A DNA stretch of 64,000 nt from contig NC_085920.1 in the NCBI RefSeq assembly GCF_035222485.1, forward strand, positions 62,001 through 126,000, written 5' to 3'. The notes under the pieces are model-generated. The model had not been told where the DNA came from. It did no database searches and saw only the letters and a list, made by a program, of their open reading frames with translations. The position numbers and the translations under genes were made by a program. Shown piece by piece: positions 43,238 to 53,219 of this stretch (position 1 is its first letter; every line of letters starts with the position of its first letter). Source of the stretch: Podospora pseudoanserina. Taxonomy: Eukaryota > Ascomycota > Sordariomycetes > Sordariales > Podosporaceae.

Positions 43238-45248
43238 ATGGAAGCTCCGCCCAGTCCCAAAAGACCCCCGAGTGCCATTCCTTCCGATTCCGATAGCCGA
43301 AAAGAGCTTGGGAGAGCGGTAAGTGCCGACACGTCGAAAGCCACCAGGTTACAAACCGAACAAGTCCCTACTTTACGAGCCTCGAACGAGTCCACGCGAA
43401 AAATTAAGACAAATACAAGAGTCACCATTCCGCCTGCCTATGGAGCCTCGCATAACTCACCAATTGGCAACACTCAAGAAAAGAAGAGCGTGGATTATTC
43501 AGCCAGTCAAGCCGTCGAAATTGCTCTGTCAGAGGCAGGTTGCGACGAGCCGGTCTCAGAGAAGACGGATTCACAGCAGGAGTTATACCACGCATTTTCG
43601 AGGCGGGAGAAGCGGCTTATGGTATGGATAGTATCATTTGCCGGGCTGTTCTCTCCACTTTCAAGCAATATTTACTTCCCTGCGCTGGGTGCCATATCTT
43701 CAGTGGGTTCTCTCCTTGAATATTCTTGTTCCGTTTCTGATCATGAAGTATAGCACGTACAAACCGAAATCGCCATGATATCGCTCACTGTGACTGTGTA
43801 CATGGCAGTTCAGGGGGTGGCGCCTTCTTTTTGGGGACCTTTGAGCGACACGCGTGGACGCAGAATCACCTTTATCTGCACTTTTGGCGTGTACCTCATC
43901 GCAAACCTCGGGTTGGCATTCAGCGACGACTTTGCCTCATTGATGGCTTTTCGAGCAATCCAAGCTGCTGGCAGTGCCGCGACCATCTCCGTTGGTGTGT
44001 TTTGCCAAGACCCAGCCCCTTTTTTACCCCTGAATTCCACGCTAATAACCAGAAACAGGTGCTGGAGTGATTGGCGATATCACAACAGCAAAGGAACGCG
44101 GCGGATATATGGGTAGTTTTGGAGGAAGTGAGTCTTGCATCGCGGGTTTCTATCCTTGTCCTTTCTAACTTTGATCCTTGTGCATAGTTCGAATGCTCGG
44201 CCAGTCAATTGGGCCAGTGATTGGCGGTATTATCACCGAGTTCTTTGGATTTCACGCCATCTTTTGGTTTCTTGTCGTCCTTGGTTTCATAAGTCTCGTG
44301 ATTATTGTGCTCTTCCTCCCGGAAACCCTTCGTCACATTGCTGGAAATGGCACTATCCCACTGCGCGGCATCCATCGTCCAGTTGTCACTCGCCATATCA
44401 GCAAACACTGGAAGCGTCCAGATGCAGTATCCAGTGAGGAGGGCAACATCACGAATTTGACGCCCAAGTTTACTCTGGGCTCGATATTATCGCCACTGCG
44501 GTTCCTTTTTGAAAAGGACGTGTTTGTCACGCTATTGTTTGGGGCTTTTGTGTACACGATTTGGAGTGTGGTGACTTCGTCGACAACCGCCCTGTTTCAG
44601 CCTCGGTATCAACTCTCCAATTTGAAAGTGGGCCTCATATTCTTACCGAACGGCGCGGCTTGTGTCAGCGGATCATACTTTGCTGGCAAGATTCTTGATC
44701 GCGATTATCGGCACGTCGAGTCAGCGTACCGTGCTTCCAACGGGATCCCGCTCGAGACTCCTCTCAACAGAAAGCATTTGTCGGACCTTCCACTTTCCCG
44801 TGCTCGACTTCGGTCCTTCTGGTATCTCATCGTCTTGTTCGTGTTTGCCGTTGCGGGGTATGGCTACTCGCTTTCTTCCCCCTTGCTAGCCTCGAGACCG
44901 GGTATAGCCCTACCATTGGTTTTGCAGTTCGTCATTGCAATCACAGCAACGGCCATCTTTACCCAAAACAGTGCACTGATGGTGGACTTGTATCCCGGGG
45001 CCAGCGCCAGCGCCACCGCTGTCAACAATCTCGTTCGGTGCTCGTTGGGCGCTGTGGGAGTGGCAGGGGTGCAGTTTATCATTGACAAGATTGGGGTCGA
45101 GGCCGCGTTTCTGATCTTTGCTATCGTAACAATTGCTCTCACGCCTTTGATGTGTCTACAGTGGAAATATGGCGAGGTCTGGAGAGCTGAGAGGATAGCG
45201 AGGCTTGCCCGGAGGGAGCAGAAACAAGTAACCGGGGCGCAGGTGTGA
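43238..45248 (+). CDS. MFS transporter, DHA1 (Qdr-like) drug:H+ antiporter type (611 aa, 4 exons)
   Basis: Predicted plasma-membrane exporter of drugs, polyamines or small organics. Exons are 43238-43702, 43754-43994, 44059-44127 (69 nt) and 44188-45248; introns are 51, 64 and 60 nt. Joins read ALGAISS-HVQTEIAM, ATISV-GAGVIGD and GSFGG-IRMLGQS. A cytosolic head of about 125 polar residues precedes TM1 (VWIVSFAGLFSPLSSNIYFPAL). The motif A of MFS is GPLSDTRGRRITF, and motif C-like text is GQSIGPVIGGIITEF, both typical of 12-TM DHA1 carriers such as Qdr1-3. A large central cytosolic loop carries the HWKRPDA region. Substrate cannot be predicted. No regulator or biosynthetic gene lies next to it. 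Confidence 0.88.
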
Positions 45249-45643
45249 GGGATGACTGTGATTTTGTGCCTCGAGGGTTGTGGGAAGCGTGGGTTGGGAC
45301 AAAAGTTTTAGGCTGTCACGTTTTCGGGGTTTGCATGTTCTTTTCTCTTTCTTCCTTTCTTCCGGAAGGCCGTGTGGTTTATGATAAGTACAGTTTTTGC
45401 CGGCTGCTACATGTAGAGATGGGATAGAATAAGACTTCGTAAGACGAACTGGCCACACGAACATGACACACATATTATTCCAAATTTGACGCCACAATCA
45501 TGGATATAGTCTGTTCAAGATACCCGATCACTGAGGTCTTGAATACCCACAGAGATCGTAGTGATTTATGCATAGTGTTGTTGGCTATTGAGGAAATGTA
45601 AATGCCTGCAAAGTTCATCAAGAGCATTATGGATTTGCTGAAA

Positions 45644-45661
45644 TAGGTAGGTACCTACCTA
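45644..45661. repeat. 18-bp perfect palindrome TAGGTAGGTACCTACCTA
   Basis: Self-complementary over its full length. Partial versions (AGGTACC, GGTAGGTACC) recur in other intergenic stretches of the window, for example at 1433-1443, 50421-50430 and 58972-58979. No function known to me. Confidence 0.9.
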
Positions 45662-46534
45662 GGGCAGAGTTGTCAAGCACCGTTATACGATAACTGCAAG
45701 ATCTATACATGATCGTAATCCCGTGTTCTGCATTAAAAAGGATCAAGTGCATCTCGAAATAACCACAAACATATTGAATCCGAATTTGGACCTGATTGAG
45801 TAACACAATGCCCTTCTGATCCAGCATTTGGTCCGAACATCCTGTAGAGAGCGTGCCATGCCGGTAATGACAAAGAGCTCAGACACACCGTAGGCCGTTA
45901 CTGTCTAACCACAGAACCCGACACAGCCTTCTGCCCCGTACACATCACCACGTCCGCCAGAAAACCAGCATTCGACGCAACAGGCATGTTAGGAGTTGAT
46001 TTGTGGAACCTCGATAGAAAGGTCATCAAACCCTCTTTGATTACATTCCGCCTTTAAGCGTTGCGATGACAAAGAGTGTTTAGGTCCGTCTGTAGTTGGA
46101 CTCGACTCCCGCATCCAGTGAGCCAACAAAGCGACGGTCCATTCTTTGATAATCACCTCACCTACCACCAACAATGAAGCACCGACTCTGCAGACCAAAA
46201 CGGAAACCTTGTGTTTTTTTTTGCTAGTGACAACACCCGGTGGTGGTGAATAGGTTTACACGAGTGCATATTGGAGCATAGTGTCCTCACTCTGAACCAG
46301 TACAAGTGAAGGCAGTGGAAAACACTGTCAGAATGGGAGAATTGGAGGAATCCACTCGGTTCTTTCAAAATATAAAGTCAATTCACCCAGTAGCTACCTT
46401 TGAAACAATGGGGGAGCAACCAGATATGAGGAGTGGTGTCAGGGACGCTCTTCTGTCCCGCTCTTTTGGCCACTTCTGCTCGAGAACAATAAGCTCTGTT
46501 CTTATTTCTCTTTATCTCAAGTGAAGACAAGAAG

Positions 46535-46687
46535 ATGCCGAGTCCTATAACATTGGTTGGGACCGTTTTGAGGTCATGGATTGCAAGGGGTCTATCTCGA
46601 CACCTTTCCTCGACTGCTGCCACCGTTCCAGCAGCAGAAGATGGTCCAGTGTGGCCTCAAGGAATAAGACAACATAACATTGACTAA
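46535..46687 (+). other. Upstream ORF (50 codons) in the GT2 gene leader
   Basis: An ATG at 46535 opens a 50-codon frame ending at the TAA 46685-46687, 14 bases before the glycosyltransferase ATG at 46702 and in a different frame. If the transcript starts upstream of 46535, ribosomes would meet this frame first and reinitiation would be hard over so short a distance. The peptide is basic at its start. Whether it is within the mRNA is unknown. Confidence 0.45.
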
Positions 46688-46701
46688 AGCCAACCACCAA
46701 G

Positions 46702-49416
46702 ATGTCCACTCCTCGACGACCAACTGCGAGGACACGGGACACACTTGTGACCAACCCTCCTGTGCCTCCCCCCCCTGAGCTTGTCCAGGATGAGCCGTAC
46801 GTCCCATCAAGGCTTAGATCAAACAAGGTACTGAGGGGGCTTTTCAACGCCTTCATCTTGGCCCTCTGTGGCTATGGTGTTCACCAGTTTGCGACCTTGT
46901 ACTCGGAATACGACTACTGGCTATACTGGTTCATTGTACTGGCAACCTGGCGCTACGTCCGTTTCATTCTCAACTGCATTGGTTGGGTTCTGTATAAGCC
47001 AGCCCCCGTTCCCAAGAACCCCACGTACACCCCCAACCGACATGTCACGGTCATCCTGCCCACCATCGACCCTACAGGCGTTGACTTTCAGGAATGCATC
47101 AGCACCTGCGCCCAAAACGAGCCTGCTCAGATCATTGTCATCACGGCCGGTGACGAGCTGCTTGTCAAGACAGAGAAGGCAGTCGAGAAGTACATCAAGC
47201 TTTATCCCAAGACCAATTTCATCGTGGACCGTGCCCTGATTGCCAGCAAGAGAGCTCAAGTTGCTGTGGCGGTGCCGCTGGTCTCAACCGCCATCACCGT
47301 CATGCTCGACGACCACGTCTTCTGGAAGAAGGATTTCCTCAAGGCGCTCCTAGCGCCGTTTGAGGATCCAGAGATTGGCTTGGTGGGAACAAACAAGAGA
47401 GTCCGCCGGTTGCCGAACCTGTCGGTTTGGCGGCGTTTCTGGAACATGCTGGGGGCGACCTATCTTTACCGCCACAACTTCGAGGTCAGATCGGCCAACT
47501 ACTGGGACGGGGGCGCCTTTGTCATTTCTGCGCGTACCTGTGCTCTGCGCACCCGTATCGTCCAGGACCCCGAGTACCTGGCCGGCTACGTCGACGAGCG
47601 ATTCTTCTTTGGGCTCTGTGGGCCTCTCAACCCGGACGATGACAACTACAACACCAGATTTGCCGTGCGCAAGGGCTGGCGCATCAAGTTCCAATACACC
47701 GACGACGCCGAAATTGAGACAACTGTTGGCGTGGCCGATCCCGTCCACAAGAAGTTCCTGGGGCAGTGCACGCGCTGGGCCCGCACCACCTGGAGGTCAA
47801 ACCCTTGCTCTCTCTTCACTGATGGCAGCGTTTGGGCATTTCAGCCCTACTGCGTCTATGCCGTCTACCTCACCTCCTTCACAAACTTTGCTTTGTTTAC
47901 CGATGCCGCCCTCGTTGCCCTCTACAACTGGAGCAAGCAAGCCACCAGTCAAGGCATATGGGCCTTGGTTATTTGGATACTTTTTGTCAAGTTTGTCAAG
48001 GTCTTTGAGTACTACAAGCGTCACCCCAATGACTGGTGGACTTTCCCATTCTATGTCGCTTTTGCCTATTACCACAGCCTCATCAAGCTCTGGGCGCTGT
48101 GGACGTTTTGGGACCACGCCTGGACTGGGCGCAACCTCGGAGCCATCAAAACCCAGGCCAACCCAGCCGGGACAGAAGCGGGAGCCACAGCTGGACCGGC
48201 GGCAGTGGCCGCGCGACTGCAGCGTAGCATGTCCGTCAGTAGTATGACTAGCAGTCTTGCGCAAGAGAAGGAAGGTCTGCGCAGCGGCACCGCTTGGATA
48301 TCAAACCTGGGAAGTACGGCCCGGCTTCACAAGAGCCAAACGATCTTTGGTGGGAGCCAGGTCGGTCTGCTTGACAATCTCAAGATTGTAGGCAGTCACA
48401 TGGAGAAGTCCCGTGATGCCCAAGTTAGGATTCTTGGTCAACAAGATATTGTCTTCAATGAGGTGCAAAGACTGATTGCGGAGGCCGACTCCATCGAGAA
48501 GCAATATGAAACGATGAACGACAACGAGACGAGAAATCAGGAAGCCTTGATCCGTCTTCGCGGCCAGATGCTCCGATTGGAGCAGAGGCACGGAGAGCTC
48601 ATCCGTATCGCCGGCCTGACCGCCACGCCGCCCGCACTCACTCCAGCAGCTGCCAAGACCTTCAAGGTGGCAAGTCGGCACCACACAGGGGGTGGCAGAG
48701 CCTCACCACCTACAGAAAATCCTGAAAGCATCGAGAGACCATTCTTTTTAAATGGGGTGAGGGGAGTGCGCTTCAGTAGGTCTACTGTCGGCGGGACCAG
48801 TGACGACGGCTTTGGTCCTGGCAGGACAGGTGCTGACGGCTCCGGGAGTAACGAGTCCACTCCACGTCCGATCGTTCCCGACAATTTCAAGGACAGCTTC
48901 CCACCGGATACTAAGAAGAGTACTGGGGACACCGACTCACTTATCGCGAATTTGAACATTCCCACTATTGGTACACAACACTTTGTGCCTCCCTCTGCGA
49001 AAAAGGGAGGACAGCCCGCCGCCGCCAAGGGCTTTTTCCCCCCAACTCAGGCCGAAAAGCCGATCGAAGAATTCTCCCCCGTCCCGCAGCCAAGAAACTC
49101 ACCTTCAGGTTTCACCCCGAAGTCAGACCTCGAAAGCACCACCCCCGGAGAAGATCCCGCCGCCACGGATAGCAAGAAGAGCTCGGGTTCGGACTCGACC
49201 CGCTCGCCGGCACAGACGCCGACCCGCCCGCCAGGCGGTAGAAGAGTTTCCAAAGAGAAGAACAAAAGTGTCAGTACCCCTCCAAAACAAGAAGAAGCCG
49301 CTCCCCCTAACAAGCCCAGAACACCTGAGAGCAACCCGTTGTTGAAAGAGGAGCTCGAGCAGCAGAACCATGAGGATTCTATGAGAAGGTTTTATAAGAT
49401 GCTTGGCGAGAGCTAG
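46702..49416 (+). CDS. Family-2 glycosyltransferase with long disordered tail (904 aa, single exon)
   Basis: Membrane-embedded processive GT2 enzyme related to hyaluronan synthase/Cps1-type and to the fungal type 2 glycosyltransferases (e.g. ZtGT2/FgGT2) needed for hyphal growth on surfaces. Two membrane helices (about 44-65 and 73-97) precede the catalytic domain: TVILPTIDP (115-123), MLDDHVFW (Asp203-Asp204), YWDGGAFVISAR (267-278), PDDDNYNTRFAV (311-322) and QCTRW (355-359), the Q-x-x-R-W product-binding motif. Further helices follow to about residue 480. From about 495 the chain is cytosolic and mostly disordered: Ser-rich, then a likely coiled coil at about 570-635 (EVQRLIAEADSIEKQYETMN and LIRLRGQMLRLEQRHGEL), then Pro/Ser/Lys-rich to the end. 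The single-enzyme relatives are usually near 500-600 residues, so the tail is unusually long. The polymer made is unknown. Confidence 0.88.
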   Translation: MSTPRRPTARTRDTLVTNPPVPPPPELVQDEPYVPSRLRSNKVLRGLFNAFILALCGYGVHQFATLYSEYDYWLYWFIVLATWRYVRFILNCIGWVLYKPAPVPKNPTYTPNRHVTVILPTIDPTGVDFQECISTCAQNEPAQIIVITAGDELLVKTEKAVEKYIKLYPKTNFIVDRALIASKRAQVAVAVPLVSTAITVMLDDHVFWKKDFLKALLAPFEDPEIGLVGTNKRVRRLPNLSVWRRFWNMLGATYLYRHNFEVRSANYWDGGAFVISARTCALRTRIVQDPEYLAGYVDERFFFGLCGPLNPDDDNYNTRFAVRKGWRIKFQYTDDAEIETTVGVADPVHKKFLGQCTRWARTTWRSNPCSLFTDGSVWAFQPYCVYAVYLTSFTNFALFTDAALVALYNWSKQATSQGIWALVIWILFVKFVKVFEYYKRHPNDWWTFPFYVAFAYYHSLIKLWALWTFWDHAWTGRNLGAIKTQANPAGTEAGATAGPAAVAARLQRSMSVSSMTSSLAQEKEGLRSGTAWISNLGSTARLHKSQTIFGGSQVGLLDNLKIVGSHMEKSRDAQVRILGQQDIVFNEVQRLIAEADSIEKQYETMNDNETRNQEALIRLRGQMLRLEQRHGELIRIAGLTATPPALTPAAAKTFKVASRHHTGGGRASPPTENPESIERPFFLNGVRGVRFSRSTVGGTSDDGFGPGRTGADGSGSNESTPRPIVPDNFKDSFPPDTKKSTGDTDSLIANLNIPTIGTQHFVPPSAKKGGQPAAAKGFFPPTQAEKPIEEFSPVPQPRNSPSGFTPKSDLESTTPGEDPAATDSKKSSGSDSTRSPAQTPTRPPGGRRVSKEKNKSVSTPPKQEEAAPPNKPRTPESNPLLKEELEQQNHEDSMRRFYKMLGES

Positions 49417-50769
49417 GGGAGATATGGTTGGGCTGGGAATCGAAAGGATAGGGAATCGGATGGGTTGGGAATCGGATGGGTTGGGAATCGGACGGGTGGG
49501 GAATTGGCTGGGTTGGGAATCGGATGCGTATATGGATATGGGAATGGGACAAGGAAAAGGAATGGCAAAATAAAAGAAAATGGAAAAGGAAAGATGGCAA
49601 AGCCCCACGGCGGCAAAGAAGGGAAAGGGGGTCGCTTCTTGGGATTCAGGGTTTTACACGGTTAAACTTGGCGTTGGGGTGGGTTTGGCACGAGCTCAAT
49701 ATTCTTTGGGCTTTATCAGTGTAGCATTTCAATTGAAAGGGTTAGCGCAAGACGTGCTCACTGGATGCATTTACAGCGACGTCACGAGCAGCCAATAACA
49801 AAGACTGAAAGGAGTTGGTTGCTATGAAATGCCATTCTCCACATTCGCCACGGGATCCACAAAAGGGGTCGATAGGGGTGTAAACAATACCATTTCCCTT
49901 CGAGTAGCGGACACGTCCACAAAACAAAACATTTTATACAAAATAGTCATTGAGAAAGATGTTGACCTTAATAAGGCGTGAAGAAGTCGGGCAACAGGCA
50001 GACCAACAAAATCACTCTCCAAGCGGTAACACCCAAGTCTTATTTACCTCGTGCTTTTGTATGGCCCCCAAAGTCAGACAAGCCTGCTCTGCGAAATTTG
50101 TCCTTTTGGCTGTCTGCATGCACGACAGAAAAAGATCCATTATAGGAAGGAGGACACACTTATGCTGGGTTTGAAAGGGGCGTATACGGGTTGGTCATCT
50201 GGGCTTGGGGGCGGCAATGTACATTTATAGGGCTGGAAACAGAACCAAAGAAGCTCCTTAGGTACTCTGGGCGTCCTAGATTGTAGGTGGTTTGCTCGGA
50301 TGGTTTGGGGCCAATTGCATCGACGCTCAGCCGTCAGACAGGCAACAGGAGCTGAAAACGAACCAATCAGTGGCTTGCGTCGGTGAGCCATCACTACCCT
50401 ACACGCCGTAACCAATGTAGTATAGGTACCACAGGCACTGCCGATAATGCGCTAACACGGCACCTCCCGGATCACCACAACGCCGATCACCAGGCTGGCG
50501 GGCTTCAAAAAACACACGCCGCAGTAATTCTGTTGCACTGTGCCGCGAATATCCAAGTAATCCACCACCCTACCGTACCTACCGTATCTCAGCAATGCGG
50601 GATGATGTTGGGAAAGGTTGGCATTGAACAGTGCCATGGGCGCTGCGAAAGAGCGGGCCGAACTACTTGATCACCTCTATTAAAACACCCATAGCCGGAA
50701 CTGGATGCCATATCCTCCTGACTTCTGTGCTGGTCTTGTTGACGTTTGGATCCTCCTCACGCTCTCACA
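49417..50769. other. Intergenic between GT2 and PTH11-like gene
   Basis: About 1.35 kb with the G-rich minisatellite at 49451-49530 in the likely 3' untranslated region of the GT2 gene, and several TACCGTACC/AGGTACC motifs near 50421-50590. No gene was recognised. Confidence 0.55.
49451..49530. repeat. 16-bp G-rich minisatellite, five copies
   Basis: Five head-to-tail copies of GGGAATCGGATGGGTT with minor changes start 34 bases after the glycosyltransferase stop codon. The plus (sense) strand carries many GGG runs, so a G-quadruplex in DNA or in the 3' untranslated RNA is conceivable. Confidence 0.9.
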
Positions 50770-52105
50770 ATGGAGCCCTCCGCCATCCATGGCCGGGATG
50801 TGGTGGGAAATATGGTGGCCCCTTCCATCCCCTACAACACCCTGATGGTAAGTGTCCCCCAAAATAAGCTCCCCAGCGCCATGAACGACTCCTCAACCGC
50901 CTCTAGGGATTCATCTGGTCCGGCACATGCCTGTCGCTCGTCACCATCCTTCGTCTTGCTTTCCGCATCAAACTCCTCCGTCGCCTCCTTCGTTTTCTAC
51001 CTAGGCTCGACAATTCTCTGGGCCGTCTTAGCACGCACTCTCTATGTCGTCGCCCAGGGTTGGAACACGACCCCTACAAACCCAGCCGCCATCGTCGAGC
51101 TCTTCAACAACGCCGGCACTCTTCTCCATGCCATCCTCGCAACCTACTGGCTCACCTGGACCTCGCTATGGCTGGTCAAGATTGCCTTTATGGTATTCTT
51201 CTACCTTCTGGGCAGACACGCTCCTCTCCAGCGCTACCTCTGGTGGACGGTACTTGTCTGCATCGTGGCGGCCTACTGCGTGACGGTCGGGCTGACAACA
51301 GATGACTGTCTAACAGCCAGTGGTATCGACATTGCACAAAAGTGCATCGGCGAAGCAAAATTCAACCGGCAGTACTTTACCTCTCGCGTCCACTTGGCAA
51401 CGGATATCTCGACAGACCTCCTCAGTCAGTTCCATGTCCCGCCGTTTTGCCAGACAGTCAACTGACATGTCCGATATCTAGTCGTCATCGTATCGGGCAA
51501 TATCGTCTGGCGGGTCTCTATTCCATGGAAAAAGAAGCTGTTGCTGATGGGCATCTGCTGCTTGACCATCGCCATGGTTGTCGTGGCCATCGTCCGCGCC
51601 GAGGCAGGCTATTCTGGAACCTCTCCCGACGTATCATAGATGATTCTGTGCAACTCCCTCGAGATGACATTGGGTACGTTATGCTGAACTCCTCCGATCC
51701 CTTAAGAGCAAATCATGCTGATGAAGAGCAGCCATCTTGGTTGCCTGCGCCGCGTCTTTCCGCAGTCTTTACTCCCACATCAAGCACACCAAGCAGCAAG
51801 ACACCCTGAAGCTTCGACATCGAGACAACTGGTCCCGAGATAGAGGCCTCAAGTCGAACGCCAACGCGACCGATATTATGGTCACAACAGAAGTCAGGCT
51901 TTGGGAGCACCAAACCCTCGACGATTTGACCCACAGCGAGGAAGCATTGTGGCCCCGGCCGCAACACCATGGACCGGAACATGTCCACATGGATGGTACA
52001 GCACATCCAAACCCCCCACAAGAGTTCAGTGGACCGACAATCACTTATCCCGCTCTTGCTGCACAACCTGGGTATAGTGTAGCTGCGTATAGTGTTCAGA
52101 AGTGA
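50770..52105 (+). pseudogene. PTH11-like receptor gene, probably disabled
   Basis: Homologous to PTH11-type seven-helix membrane proteins. Clean splice sites remain: introns 50848-50906 (59 nt), 51425-51481 (57 nt) and 51674-51731 (58 nt). Exon 1 reads MEPSAIHGRDVVGNM..YNTLM, exon 2 GFIWSGTCLSLVTILRLAFR then IKLLRRL. The frame then breaks near 50990-51000: continuity with STILWAVLARTLYVVAQGWN requires the other frame, and the usual YVDD segment is missing, as though about 11 bases (3n+2) were lost. Downstream reading proceeds through TSLWLVKIAFMVFFYLLG and IVSGNIVWRVSIPWKKKLLL to a TAG at 51637-51639, exactly where ..PDVS-W-MILCNSLEMTL would need Trp. The frame continues intact to AILVACAASFRSLYSHIKH and a stop at 52105. 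An alternative intronless reading of 50770-51465 keeps one frame but loses the first helix. Probably a recent pseudogene. Confidence 0.7.
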
Positions 52106-53219
52106 TGATATTGACGGCGTGAATGTTATGTATGACAGATCTCACCGGACATGGCAGTGAAGGAAGAGAAGTCGGGCCTAAGCCATGAATGGGAAGACTC
52201 CTCGCAGACTTTCTCTGCAATTTGTGCTCCGGGATATTGACACGTTCACGTAATGCGTGAATCGGTGACTCGGCCACTGCAAGAACTTGGTCCATGAAGC
52301 CAGGAATAACGACAGACGCTGGTGAACTCCGGTGCCGTCGAAAGCCTGGTGTTAAGCCTATCAGCCAGGTCGGGCCGACGCCAGCTGCGTGTTCGGACCC
52401 GGAGAGCCGGGATGGCCCGTGCCCAAGACCCCACGAACCTCCAAAACCAGACAAAAATTTTTCGCGTCTCCAGAATTTTTACATCAAACAAACCACCGAG
52501 TTATTTGCTGTCGTATGAACGCACGCAATGCTGCTCGTGTCACACTCCGCGCTGCTGTCTTGCCGATTAAAACAATGAGCAGAGACAATATTTTGCAGCA
52601 ACGGAAGTATCTCACAGGTAGGATATTTTTTCTCACATTCTTTTGCCCATGCAGCAACCGTTCCCAGCCGCTCAAGATCTCTCCGGATTTCTTACCAGTG
52701 AGATCTCCCTCTGGGGAGGCCTTCGCTTCTCAGTACGTCTTGTACTCGGGTCTTTGAAGGGGCTGTGCCATGTTGGACGGGTCACTGGCGGCAGGCTCTC
52801 GGGTCTGTCGCGGGTGATGATCTCTGCTGCAAGAATAGAACCCTCATGGGCCATCATAGTCCGCGTCTCTGCCGTTTATCGGACTTTTACAGAGAGGAGG
52901 CTCCAAGCGACCCGACATTCTTGACTTGATCCTATCTCATCGTGAATGGCTGAGTGTGAGAGTCTCTTCCAGCGCTTTTCGATTCTGTAGGCGTGGTCCA
53001 TCGGTGTTGTGATTTGCGCCGTTGCGGGGTGCTTTGCTGGTGGAACGAGATTAGCCAGCACCATTTGGCCAACTACGTCATCGTCAACTGGCGATGCCAT
53101 GCACTGAGCAACCGCTCTCTTCTCACCACTGAGTACTCGTAAAAAAGACAACTGTGGCTACTAGGCTGTCTGTAGCTCCGTATCTCGCAAATTGTTCATC
53201 CCATCAGCATCCACCCACA
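52106..53219. other. Intergenic, malic enzyme promoter
   Basis: About 1.1 kb without a supportable gene; the right end is the promoter and leader of the malic enzyme gene. Confidence 0.55.

Larger units (their letters stand above)
45249..46701. other. Intergenic, GT2 promoter and leader
   Basis: About 1.45 kb of relatively AT-rich DNA without an independent gene. It contains an 18-bp perfect palindrome (45644-45661) and, near the right end, the upstream ORF of the glycosyltransferase gene. Confidence 0.55.
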
